Positions 33,976 to 41,562 of a stretch of 60,223 bases of DNA are shown here, one piece after another; within the stretch, counting starts at the first letter, position 1, and every line of letters begins with the position of its first letter. The DNA is from Verrucomicrobiota bacterium (GTDB lineage Bacteria > Verrucomicrobiota > Verrucomicrobiia > Limisphaerales > UBA11358), in NCBI GenBank assembly GCA_028872915.1, contig JAGWNY010000018.1:1-60223 (forward strand). The letters are read 5' to 3'. Under the pieces are notes generated by a model that saw nothing but the letters and a program-made list of their open reading frames with translations, was not told the DNA's origin and did not search any database. Made by a program: the position numbers and the translations under genes.

Positions 33976-34761
33976 TTATTTTTTCAAGAGCGGGCCGAAG
34001 AGTTCGATGGGCAGGGGCAGGAAGGTGGTGGTGTTGCGGTCGCTGGACATTTCGCGCATGGTTTGGAGGTAACGCAACTGGAGTGCGAGCGGTTCCTTTC
34101 CGATGACGGCGGCGGCCTGGGCCATTTTTTCGGCGGCTTGAAATTCGCCTTCGGCATTGACGATTTTGGCGCGGCGCTCGCGTTCGGCCTCGGCCTGGCG
34201 GGCCATCGCGCGTTTCATGCTGTCCGGCAGGGCGACATCGCGGATTTCGACGGCGGTGACCTTGACGCCCCAGGGTTCGGTCTGGCGATCAATGATTTCC
34301 TGTAATTTCTGGTTGATGGCGTCGCGCTGGGAGAGCAGATCGTCCAGGGAAGCCTGGCCGAGCACGCTGCGGAGGGTGGTTTGGGCGATGAGCGAGGTGG
34401 CCTTCCAAAAGTTTTCCACCTTCACCACCGCATCCATCGGATTGACCACCCTGAAATAAACGACGGCGTCCACGGTGGCGGGCACGTTGTCCTTGGTCAT
34501 GATTTCCTGTTTGGGCACGTCAATGGTGACGACGCGCAGGTCCATTTTGACCATGCGGTCCACGATGGGAATGAGGAAGATGACGCCCGGGCCTTTGGCG
34601 TTGAGGAGTTTGCCGAGGCGGAAGATGACGCCGCGCTCGTATTCGCGCAGGATGCGGATGGCCTGAGGCAGGATGAACAGCAGGAAGATAAAGGCGACGA
34701 CGACGAGGGCAAAGAGGCCGCCGAGAAGCTGGCCGATTCCTGAAATGGACGGGTTATTCAT
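33976..34761 (-). CDS. Slipin / stomatin-like SPFH-domain membrane protein
   Basis: 261 aa. One N-terminal hydrophobic hairpin (~13-36) is followed by an SPFH/PHB domain with [48 protein letters not shown] and [26 protein letters not shown]. These are all hallmark bacterial slipin segments. A coiled coil (~190-225, [16 protein letters not shown]) mediates oligomerisation. Slipins scaffold membrane microdomains and are the usual substrate or partner of NfeD proteases; nfeD is encoded 26 bp upstream. Confidence 0.94.
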   Translation of the reverse strand: MNNPSISGIGQLLGGLFALVVVAFIFLLFILPQAIRILREYERGVIFRLGKLLNAKGPGVIFLIPIVDRMVKMDLRVVTIDVPKQEIMTKDNVPATVDAVVYFRVVNPMDAVVKVENFWKATSLIAQTTLRSVLGQASLDDLLSQRDAINQKLQEIIDRQTEPWGVKVTAVEIRDVALPDSMKRAMARQAEAERERRAKIVNAEGEFQAAEKMAQAAAVIGKEPLALQLRYLQTMREMSSDRNTTTFLPLPIELFGPLLKK

Positions 34762-34787
34762 ATTTCCTCCGGACGATTTTTATTTGT

Positions 34788-36059
34788 TTATGTTTTCGGT
34801 TTGACTTTCAAAGTGAGGCCTTCGATGCCGGTGATTTCGACGTTGCGACCGGGTTCAACGGGCGCGTCGCTGACGGCATTCCAGATTTCGCCCTCGACGA
34901 AGACGGCGCCGCCCGAGGAGTCAATGCGCGATTTGGCGGGCACGACGCGGCCGATCATGGTTTCGGCGCCGCTACGGATGGGGCGGAACTGGGCCTGGAC
35001 GCCTTTGGCGACGAAGAAGATGAAAAAGGCAGCGGTGACGAACGATGCGGCGATGGCCCAGATCACGGGCAGATGATAGGGGCGGGGCGCGTGGTTGAAC
35101 AGCATCAATGCGCCGATGAAAAAGGCGATGACGCCCCCGCCGGTCAAGATGCCGTGCGTTGGGGTAAAGAGATCAATGATAAAGAGAGCGACGGCCAGGA
35201 GGATGAGAATGACCCCGGCGACATTAATGGGAATGGTGGCGGACATGTAGAGCATGAGGATGAGTGCGATGACGCCGGCGATACCGGGAAAGATGGCGCC
35301 CGGATGGCTGATTTCGGCAATGATGCCATAAACGGCAACCAGCATGAGCAGCATCATGACTTCCGGCTGCCAGAATAATTGGAAGAGATATTCGGAGAGG
35401 ACCATGGGAATGGTCACGATGCGGGCGCCGGCGGTATGGAGGACGCGGCTGTCCACTGAACGGCCATTCAATTTCTGGAGGAGATCGGGGAGATTGGTGG
35501 CGATGAGGTCAATGACATTCATGGACAATGCTTTTTCGGAGGGGATGGCCTTGCTTTGGAGGACGGCGGATTTGGCCCATGCGACGTTGCGATGGCGTTT
35601 ATCGGCGATGTTTTCCATGAAGCTGGCGGCGTAATTTTCGAGCTTCTGGCGCATGATATCGTTGGTGGAGGCTTCGTTGTCGGAGCCGATGCCCATTTCG
35701 ACGGGGTGTGCGGCGCCGATGGTGGTGTTGGGGGCCATGGCGGCGACGTTGGCGGCCAAGGTGATGAAAACGCCGGCACTGGCGGCGCTGGCGCCGGAAG
35801 GGGCGACGTAAACGATAGTGGGGGTTTTGGAGGCAAAAAGGGATTCGACGATTTGTTTGGTGGATTCAAGGAGGCCGCCGGGGGTATCCAATTGGATGAT
35901 AAGGCATTGGTCGTTTTGGGCGGCGACAACGGAGAGGGCGCGGGTGATGTAATTGGCGGTGGCGGGGCCGATGGGGCCGTCAATTTTGATAAGGCCGACC
36001 TGCGCAGCCTGAAGAGCGGCGGCAAAGAAAAGAGACGCGATGGGAAGCCAGCGCTTCAT
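34788..36059 (-). CDS. NfeD-type membrane serine protease (ClpP-class)
   Basis: 423 aa from the ATG at 36059. That start is chosen over one 72 bp upstream because it begins with a clean signal sequence (MKRWLPIASLFFAAALQAA). The N-terminal ClpP/crotonase-like protease domain (~20-220) has LDTPGGLL and the serine-bearing PSGASAASAGVFI. Four or five membrane helices follow (~230-345), and a C-terminal NfeD OB-fold domain (~360-420, VEGEIWNAVSDAPVEPG). It is the long NfeD1b-type protein that cleaves stomatin C-termini in archaea. The slipin gene directly follows, supporting that partnership. Confidence 0.93.
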   Translation of the reverse strand: MKRWLPIASLFFAAALQAAQVGLIKIDGPIGPATANYITRALSVVAAQNDQCLIIQLDTPGGLLESTKQIVESLFASKTPTIVYVAPSGASAASAGVFITLAANVAAMAPNTTIGAAHPVEMGIGSDNEASTNDIMRQKLENYAASFMENIADKRHRNVAWAKSAVLQSKAIPSEKALSMNVIDLIATNLPDLLQKLNGRSVDSRVLHTAGARIVTIPMVLSEYLFQLFWQPEVMMLLMLVAVYGIIAEISHPGAIFPGIAGVIALILMLYMSATIPINVAGVILILLAVALFIIDLFTPTHGILTGGGVIAFFIGALMLFNHAPRPYHLPVIWAIAASFVTAAFFIFFVAKGVQAQFRPIRSGAETMIGRVVPAKSRIDSSGGAVFVEGEIWNAVSDAPVEPGRNVEITGIEGLTLKVKPKT

Positions 36060-36145
36060 TTTCGACAGAATAGAGCTTAACAAAAACAGAGGAGGCAGTC
36101 CAGCATCCAATGAAGGCGCCAGCCATCTCACGAAAGCATGAAAGC

Positions 36146-36340
36146 ATGAAAACTTATTCGATTCGACGATTGGAAAAATGCCTGGTTCACCGCCTGGTTG
36201 ATTACGAAATCAACGCGGCTTCCAAAAAGGAAGCTCTGGACAAATTAAAAAAGATGTTGTTTGAAGAAAGGACGGCTGGCGATGAAATTCAGGAAGATAA
36301 TTGGCAGCCGTTGGAAGTTTTGGAAATTGTTGAAGGATGA
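36146..36340 (+). CDS. Small protein of unknown function
   Basis: 64 aa (MKTYSIRRLEK...). Alternating beta/charged N-terminus, then a Lys/Glu-rich helix (ASKKEALDKLKKM) and an acidic end (QPLEVLEIVEG). The pattern 'beta strand - helix EAL - beta' resembles small DpnD/PcfM-like proteins, but this is only a likeness. The ATG is the third in a row of GAAAGCATG repeats and the only one in frame. It is divergent from nfeD and 220 bp before the Phd-PIN module. It is probably a real gene but could be chance. Confidence 0.5.
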   Translation: MKTYSIRRLEKCLVHRLVDYEINAASKKEALDKLKKMLFEERTAGDEIQEDNWQPLEVLEIVEG

Positions 36341-36543
36341 AACCAGGCGGGTTTGAGGCTGTTCCCTCGGGCAGCGGCGGCGATGGGGGTGTTCATGTGG
36401 TTGTGCATGTCTTCGATAACACGGACTTTTGGCACAACGGTCCGTTCATCCAAACAAGGCAAACCATTTCCGGCAACAAGACTTTTGGCGCGGATCGCAG
36501 GAGTTGGAAAAAACGTCCATGGAATGGTTGACAGCGCCTGGAA

Positions 36544-36560
36544 ATAATATAATTTATTAT
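36544..36560 (+). promoter_or_regulatory. AT-rich inverted repeat directly before Phd-like antitoxin
   Basis: ATAATA (36544-36549) and TATTAT (36555-36560) flank 5 bases and end 2 bp before the antitoxin ATG. It is all A/T in a GC-rich genome. A typical position for an autoregulatory operator overlapping the -10 region of a toxin-antitoxin operon, or for a leaderless promoter. The remainder of the gap 36341-36543 shows no supported gene. Confidence 0.5.
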
Positions 36561-36562
36561 CC

Positions 36563-36811
36563 ATGAGAACTTTGGAAAAAGTCACGGGAACCTTCGTTCG
36601 GCACAACTGGAAGGAAATTGTGAATGGCGTTTCGCGCGGCAAAAGCTATCTGGTGGAGAATCACGGACGGACGGAAGCCGTCGTCGTGCCGCCCGACGCC
36701 GCTTTGTCGGCTGCGCTTGATCTCGAAGAGTATTTTAAGGAGCTGAAAAAACAACCGGCCATAAAGCTTCGCCGGATTAACGACTCATTGCGGCGCGCGC
36801 CCGAACTGTGA
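36563..36811 (+). CDS. Phd/YefM-like antitoxin
   Basis: 82 aa. The N-terminal segment (TLEKVTGTFVRHNWKEIVNGVSRGKSYLVENHGRTEAVVVPP) has the Phd/YefM pattern: short helix, 'N-x-x-x-x-I-x-x-V-x-x-G' and a beta hairpin ending in a proline turn. The C-terminal ~30 residues are helical and charged, suited to binding the toxin. It overlaps the GTG start of the PIN gene by 4 bp. Autoregulation through the AT-rich inverted repeat just upstream is likely. Confidence 0.8.
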   Translation: MRTLEKVTGTFVRHNWKEIVNGVSRGKSYLVENHGRTEAVVVPPDAALSAALDLEEYFKELKKQPAIKLRRINDSLRRAPEL

Positions 36812-37254
36812 TTTACCTCGACGCCAACGTGGTGGTGGCCGCGGTGGCCAATTCCGAGGTGGCGGAGCAAGTCGCCCGGCTTCTTCGCTCCCGGGAAGTT
36901 TTTTACCTCTCGCGCCTGGCCGATTATGAGACCCGCAAATCCGTTGCCGGTCTCGGCATCGCCGGGGGTGAAGAACGATTGAACTGCTTGATCAGGGACA
37001 AGTTCAGCCAGGGGCGGGAATGGGAAAGCCCAATTCTCCACGCGCTCAAAATTGCCCGGCAGTTCAAGGCCCGGCTGGCCGTGGATTCGGCGGATACGTT
37101 GCACGTGGGATGGGCAATGTCCATCGGGGCGGAGATTTTCGCTTCATTTGACCGGGATCACGGGCCGCGAGCGTTGGCATTGAGCGTTGGCTTGAAACTT
37201 TGGCCAAAGCCGGAGCCAAAGGACTATGAACAGATGAAAAGGCTGAAAGGCTGA
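36808..37254 (+). CDS. PIN-domain toxin, VapC-like
   Basis: 148 aa, GTG start overlapping the antitoxin stop. The four PIN acidic positions are visible: Asp5 (MIYLDANVVV), Glu41 (LADYETRKS), Asp96 (DSADTLHVGWA) and Asp115/117 (IFASFDRDHG). A single-metal-site endoribonuclease of the VapC type is expected, inhibited by the Phd-like partner. It is followed by tRNA-Gln after ~160 bp. Toxin-antitoxin modules near tRNA genes are common, but no attachment-site duplication was seen. Confidence 0.87.
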   Translation: MIYLDANVVVAAVANSEVAEQVARLLRSREVFYLSRLADYETRKSVAGLGIAGGEERLNCLIRDKFSQGREWESPILHALKIARQFKARLAVDSADTLHVGWAMSIGAEIFASFDRDHGPRALALSVGLKLWPKPEPKDYEQMKRLKG

Positions 37255-37412
37255 AACAATTTCGCGCCGGGCATCCCGTCTGATACCCGCTTGCACCTCA
37301 CAAAACTTCCCGGCAACTTTCCGCCGTTTGTCCCGGGTAGCTCGACTGACTACTGACATTTTTGCTGGCATTGATTTGCATTAATGCTATTTTTGCTGCT
37401 TTTACGGGGGTT

Positions 37413-37486
37413 TGTCCGGTGGTGTAACGGTAGCACAAGGCCCTTTGGAGGCTTTTGTCCTGGTTCGAATCCAGGCCGGACAGCCA
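37413..37486 (+). tRNA. tRNA-Gln (anticodon UUG)
   Basis: The cloverleaf folds fully. The acceptor stem is TGTCCGG (37413-37419) with CCGGACA (37476-37482), and the D-arm contains GTAACGGTAG. The anticodon stem is AGGCC/GGCTT around the loop CTTTGGA, giving anticodon TTG at positions 34-36. The T-arm is CCTGG-TTCGAAT-CCAGG. The discriminator base is G, and the 3' CCA (37484-37486) is encoded in the gene. It converges with mnmG, whose product modifies U34 of this very tRNA class. Confidence 0.96.
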
Positions 37487-37533
37487 ATTTCCCAATTTCC
37501 AAGCTTTGGCTGGCGGCGCGAATATCCGATCAG

Positions 37534-39447
37534 TCACTCCAAAGGGTCCGCATCACAACAACTTGAACCATTGCCATTATCATTTCCGAACCGCTTCAAG
37601 GAGATGGCGAGGATGCTGACATCGGCAGGAGAAACGCCTGAAATCCGCGCGGCTTGGCCGATGGTCGCAGGGCGAATTTGGGCGAGCTTTTGACGCGCTT
37701 CGAGCCGCAAGCTGGGGACGATGGAAAAGTCAAACCCCAGTGGGATATGCTTGTCCTCCAGATTCTTGAACTTTTGCACTTCTTGTTCCTGACGGCCAAT
37801 GTATCCGGCGTATTTGATAGCTATTTCGACTTGCTGGACGATTTCAGCGGGTAGCGATTTATCGCGATTTGGAAGAGTTTGATAAGTCTCTTCCGGCCTG
37901 GCCAAAATTTTCGCCAACGATGTTGACATATAATACGTTGATAACAAACGAGTTATCTCGTTATTTATGGCATTTCTTTTGGCGGCAAATTTTTCAAAAT
38001 TGCCTCCGGGCAACAGGCCGACCCGATGGCCGATCTCGGAGAGGCGCATGTCGGCGTTGTCTTGGCGGAGTAGAAGACGATATTCGGCCCGGGAAGTGAA
38101 CATCCGATAAGGCTCCGATGTTCCTTTTGTGACAAGATCGTCAATCAGAACGCCAATGTACGCTTGGTCCCGGCGCAGGACGACGGAGTCAAAGCTGCGG
38201 ACGCGGCAGGCAGCATTGATTCCGGCCATTATACCTTGAGCACCAGCTTCTTCGTATCCGGAAGTTCCGTTAATCTGGCCGGCGAGAAAGAGATTTCGGC
38301 AGACCTTGGTTTCGAGTGAGGGATACAACTGGGTTGGAAATGAGAAATCATACTCGACGGCATAGGCTGGGCGGTAAATTTCGGCGCTTTCGCAGCCTAT
38401 AATGGTTCGGACGAGTTCGACTTGGACTTCAAAGGGCAGGCTGGTCGAGAAGCCGTTGACGTAAAATTCGTCGGTCTGGAAGCCTTCCGGCTCGATGAAA
38501 ATTTGATGCCGTTCTTTATCTGGAAACTTAACGATTTTATCCTCAATGGAAGGGCAGTAACGGGGGCCGATGCCTTCGATTCTGCCGGAATAGAGAGGCG
38601 ATTTGTGGAGGTTGGCTCGGATAATTTCGGCGGTTTTTGAGGTAGTGAAGGTGATATGGCATGGCAACTGGCCGTTGATGCGCGCCAAGACGGAATTTGG
38701 CGGATACTTGGCATCGGCGGCATGGGGTTGTTCCACGTGGAACAAATCGTCTTTCCAGAATGTGAAATATGGTACCGGATCATCTCCTGGCTGGACTTCC
38801 ATCTTCGAGAAATCTATCGAGCGGCGGAGAAGGCGAGGCGGCGTGCCAGTTTTTAGCCGGCCGAGTTCGAGGCCAAGTTCTTTCAATGAAGCTGAAAGGC
38901 CAAGTGCGGCAGCGTCCCCTGCCCGGCCGCCGGATTGCTGGTTCGCTCCAATGTGCATTAGAGCACGCAAAAACGTGCCTGTAGTGATGACCACAACCGT
39001 GGCGTGATATTGGACCTCCAAGGCGGTTTCGACGCCGAATGCGATGGCATTCTTGTGCAAAATTTTAGTGGTCTGGCCTTGTTTCACGTCCAAATTTGGC
39101 TCGGATTCACAGACCCATTTCATGTAAAATTGATAGGCCTTTTTGTCGCATTGGGCGCGAGGCGCCCATACTGCCGGACCCTTTTTTGTATTGAGCATCC
39201 GAAATTGAAGGCCGGTCATGTCGGTGGCCTTGGCCATTTGACCGCCGAGCGCGTCAATCTCCCTTGCCAGATGACCCTTGGCCAATCCGCCGATTGCCGG
39301 ATTGCACGACATTTGGCCGATTGTATCGGCATTGAAGGTGAGCAGAAGGGTTGAACAACCCATGCGAGATGATGCGAGAGCGGCTTCGATTCCAGCATGG
39401 CCGGCTCCGACGACGATTACATCATATTTTTTCTGATATACGAACAT
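37534..39447 (-). CDS. mnmG: tRNA uridine-5-carboxymethylaminomethyl modification enzyme MnmG (GidA)
   Basis: 637 aa FAD protein which, with MnmE, makes cmnm5U/nm5U at wobble U34 of tRNAs such as Gln-UUG, Lys-UUU and Glu-UUC. The dinucleotide-binding motif is VVGAGHAGIEAALA (12-25). CNPAIGGLAKGHLAREIDALGGQM, LRALMHIG, GRLKTGTPPR, FAGQINGT-like FLAGQINGTSGYEEA and YIGVLIDDLVTKGT are all hallmark GidA segments. The C-terminal helical tRNA/MnmE-binding domain covers ~560-625. The gene body is AT-richer than its surroundings, and a perfect parS palindrome lies inside it. mnmE and rsmG are not adjacent. Confidence 0.97.
   Translation of the reverse strand: MFVYQKKYDVIVVGAGHAGIEAALASSRMGCSTLLLTFNADTIGQMSCNPAIGGLAKGHLAREIDALGGQMAKATDMTGLQFRMLNTKKGPAVWAPRAQCDKKAYQFYMKWVCESEPNLDVKQGQTTKILHKNAIAFGVETALEVQYHATVVVITTGTFLRALMHIGANQQSGGRAGDAAALGLSASLKELGLELGRLKTGTPPRLLRRSIDFSKMEVQPGDDPVPYFTFWKDDLFHVEQPHAADAKYPPNSVLARINGQLPCHITFTTSKTAEIIRANLHKSPLYSGRIEGIGPRYCPSIEDKIVKFPDKERHQIFIEPEGFQTDEFYVNGFSTSLPFEVQVELVRTIIGCESAEIYRPAYAVEYDFSFPTQLYPSLETKVCRNLFLAGQINGTSGYEEAGAQGIMAGINAACRVRSFDSVVLRRDQAYIGVLIDDLVTKGTSEPYRMFTSRAEYRLLLRQDNADMRLSEIGHRVGLLPGGNFEKFAAKRNAINNEITRLLSTYYMSTSLAKILARPEETYQTLPNRDKSLPAEIVQQVEIAIKYAGYIGRQEQEVQKFKNLEDKHIPLGFDFSIVPSLRLEARQKLAQIRPATIGQAARISGVSPADVSILAISLKRFGNDNGNGSSCCDADPLE
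38728..38745. promoter_or_regulatory. parS centromere-like site inside mnmG
   Basis: The perfect 18-bp palindrome TTGTTCCACGTGGAACAA contains TGTTCCACGTGGAACA, which fits the 16-bp chromosomal parS consensus (TGTTNCACGTGNAACA) without mismatch. It lies in the mnmG coding sequence, where it encodes LFHVEQ on the minus strand. ParB would load here and spread for chromosome segregation. No parA/parB genes are in the window. Confidence 0.85.
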
Positions 39448-40049
39448 TTTATAGTTAACGTTACAGTATATGTATTTTGATTCTATTTTGCTGTAAAAAT
39501 TATAAGATTAACGTTATCGTAAATCATGTCTCTATGGTAACATGGTCGGCCTGCGTAAAGAACGCAGAGATCGGAAGGGATATATCGTGGCCATGTGCTT
39601 TTTGTTTCTTGTTGGGCGATTCCAGTCGTTTTGCTTTATTGTTTTAATTTTCGCGACAGCCGGGAGGTTTTTCATACATCCCGCCAACGTTGCCGGTCGT
39701 TTTGCACCATAATGTTTACGCCAGAATTCGGGCATTTGTCGAGCATGTAAACTGGAACCATGGCCACAGAGGCGCAGAGAACAGAGAGGGAGTCATTTTT
39801 TGGATACGGATGAAACACGAGGATTTCAACTGCGAATGAACGCCAATGAACGCGAATGTTGCCAGGGAAAGGGCCTCACGCAAGGGACGCAATAGACGGA
39901 AAGAGGAATGATTTTTTAGCCGCGGATGGAACATCCTCCTACATTGAAGCTGCGGAGGACAAGCGGATGAAACACGGATAAAAGCCGGAGTGTTCGGAAT
40001 CGGTGTTCAGAATGAGTGGACCGAGAATGGACGGGAATCAAAGCGAATT
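39448..40049. other. 602-bp intergenic region upstream of mnmG with repeats
   Basis: No supported gene. The first ~90 bp (39448-39540) is strikingly AT-rich and contains two copies of TTAACGTTANNGTA (39455-39468 and 39508-39521), probably the mnmG promoter/operator region. From ~39540 onward the sequence is built of degenerate dispersed-repeat motifs. One is 'CCACAGAGGCGCAGAG' near 39760. The 13-mer CGGATGAAACACG occurs twice, at 39807-39819 and 39964-39976, with related GAATGAACGC units between. It ends at the tatC stop. Confidence 0.7.
39455..39521. repeat. Duplicated TTAACGTTANNGTA motif upstream of mnmG
   Basis: Two copies start at 39455 and 39508, 53 bp apart. Each contains the palindrome TAACGTTA followed by GTA at the same distance. 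The spacing is near five helical turns, compatible with a dimeric regulator binding the same face. Confidence 0.5.
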
Positions 40050-41129
40050 TCACCACCGGTGCAGCCAAGTCGCGGCGAGGTACCAGATGAGAATGGCGGC
40101 GGCGGCAATGATGCCAAACCACATCCATAAAAGGCGGCGGGCCTTGGCGCGATCCGGATACCGCCAATACCAGGCGATCCATACGGTGAGTTCGTAGAGC
40201 AATTGCAAGGGAACGAACATGAGCAATTGCGTAATGACCTCCGGGGTGGTGAGGGCGGCGCCCAAAACCAGGTTGATGACGATCATATAGCGGCGGGCCT
40301 TGGACAGGGTGCCGTAACTGAGCGCGCCGATCTTGACGAGGGTCAGGAGGACGACGGGCAATTCAAAGCCCAGTCCCATGCCAATCATAAACTTGCAGAC
40401 AAAGCTGATGTAGGTGTCGGCCTTCCATTGCAAGGCGCCAAAACCAAGCCAGTTGGAATACATTTGGGCGGCGGCCAGCGCGACCGGCATGAGGGCGAAA
40501 TAGCAAAAGGAAACGCCGGCCAGGAAAAGACCGCCGCCGAACAGGAGGCCGCGTGCGACGTATTTCTTTTCGACAAGTTTCAAAGCCGGAAAGACAAAGG
40601 AGATGACGAAATAGAAGATGAAGGGGGAAGCCAGAGCGAGTCCGCCATAAAAGGCGACCTGCACGGCCACGAAAAATCCTTCGGCGGGGCTGAGATTAAT
40701 GAGGGAAACGTGGAGTTTTTGGGCATCGGCAACGGCGCGCGGGTCCTGGACGACGTTCCAGCCCAGGAGATGATTTGTGCCAAGGGTCAAGGGGAACAAT
40801 TGGACGACAACGAACCGGTTGGTTGAAGGGGGCAGGCATTGTTCCAGGGCCGGGGTGAGGGTGAAGTTGCCGATGTGATTGGTGCCGAAGCTGACGACTG
40901 CGACGGCGTTGGTGCCGGGGTAGGAGACTTTGGCCCTGGTAAGGGGCCATTGGATGACGCGGACGATGTGATTGCCGGCGATAAGGCAGATGAACATGGC
41001 CACGGCCAGGGTGACCAGGCTTTTGAGCAGGACCCAGCGAAAATCCTCGAGATGTTCGAGAAAAGTTTTTACGGGGCCGCCTTCGGCGTTTTCGGGACGC
41101 CGGTCAGGGTCCGTATGCGCTCCGGCCAT
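40050..41129 (-). CDS. tatC: Twin-arginine translocase subunit TatC, with enlarged periplasmic loop
   Basis: 359 aa, about 100 longer than E. coli TatC. The N-terminal signature TFLEHLEDFRWVLLKS precedes TM1 (~32-50). Between TM1 and TM2 lies an unusually long (~100 residue) periplasmic region rich in Asn/Thr/Pro. The rest is canonical: LSPAEGFFVAVQVAFYGG, FALMPVALAA, FGLGFELP-type GMGLGFELPVVLL, and SKARRYMIVINLVLGAALTTPEVITQ. It binds the RR motif of Tat substrates. tatA lies 15 bp upstream on the same strand; no tatB-like second gene is seen. Confidence 0.94.
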   Translation of the reverse strand: MAGAHTDPDRRPENAEGGPVKTFLEHLEDFRWVLLKSLVTLAVAMFICLIAGNHIVRVIQWPLTRAKVSYPGTNAVAVVSFGTNHIGNFTLTPALEQCLPPSTNRFVVVQLFPLTLGTNHLLGWNVVQDPRAVADAQKLHVSLINLSPAEGFFVAVQVAFYGGLALASPFIFYFVISFVFPALKLVEKKYVARGLLFGGGLFLAGVSFCYFALMPVALAAAQMYSNWLGFGALQWKADTYISFVCKFMIGMGLGFELPVVLLTLVKIGALSYGTLSKARRYMIVINLVLGAALTTPEVITQLLMFVPLQLLYELTVWIAWYWRYPDRAKARRLLWMWFGIIAAAAILIWYLAATWLHRW

Positions 41130-41144
41130 GCCAGGACCTTCCGA

Positions 41145-41408
41145 TCAGGATTTGGACGGCGCGGAGGGCTGCGAAACGGTTTGATTGGGGGGCTGGCCGG
41201 AAGGAGTTTTTTGCGGGGGCTTTTCGTCGCCGGCGTTTTGAATTTCGTCGGTGATTTCGCGGGCGCCTTTCTTAAACTCGCGGATGCTCTGGCCGAGGCT
41301 GCGTGCCAGATCGGGTATCCGTTTGGCGCCGAACAGCAACAAAACGGCGAGAATGACGATGACCCATTCCCAGCCGCCCAATGGCCCAAATGCAAACATG
41401 GCTTTCAT
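41145..41408 (-). CDS. tatA: Twin-arginine translocase subunit TatA/E
   Basis: 87 aa. A short periplasmic N-terminus is followed by one membrane helix (~13-27, EWVIVILAVLLLFGAKRIP) with the FGxKRIPDLARSLGQSIREFKKG amphipathic helix and hinge typical of TatA. A Pro/Gln/Ser-rich soluble tail completes it. It oligomerises to form the translocation path with TatC, encoded directly downstream. An in-frame ATG at 41399 (MFAFGPLGG) is an alternative start. Confidence 0.93.
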   Translation of the reverse strand: MKAMFAFGPLGGWEWVIVILAVLLLFGAKRIPDLARSLGQSIREFKKGAREITDEIQNAGDEKPPQKTPSGQPPNQTVSQPSAPSKS

Positions 41409-41562
41409 ATCATTTTGTCAGCTTTTAATACCCTATGCCCGTTGTCAGGAATAGTAAAGCTCAAAAAGGCCCGAAATGGCGGGATGGCCCCGGAGCAGCC
41501 GGCCAAAAGGTGCAAAAAGAATTGAACGAAAACGGGAGGGCGGTAAAGTCTGGGGAGGGGAT

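Noticed and set aside
37255..37412. Attachment-site duplication flanking the tRNA-Gln gene
   Set aside because: No copy of the tRNA 3' end was noticed elsewhere in the window and no integrase is present.
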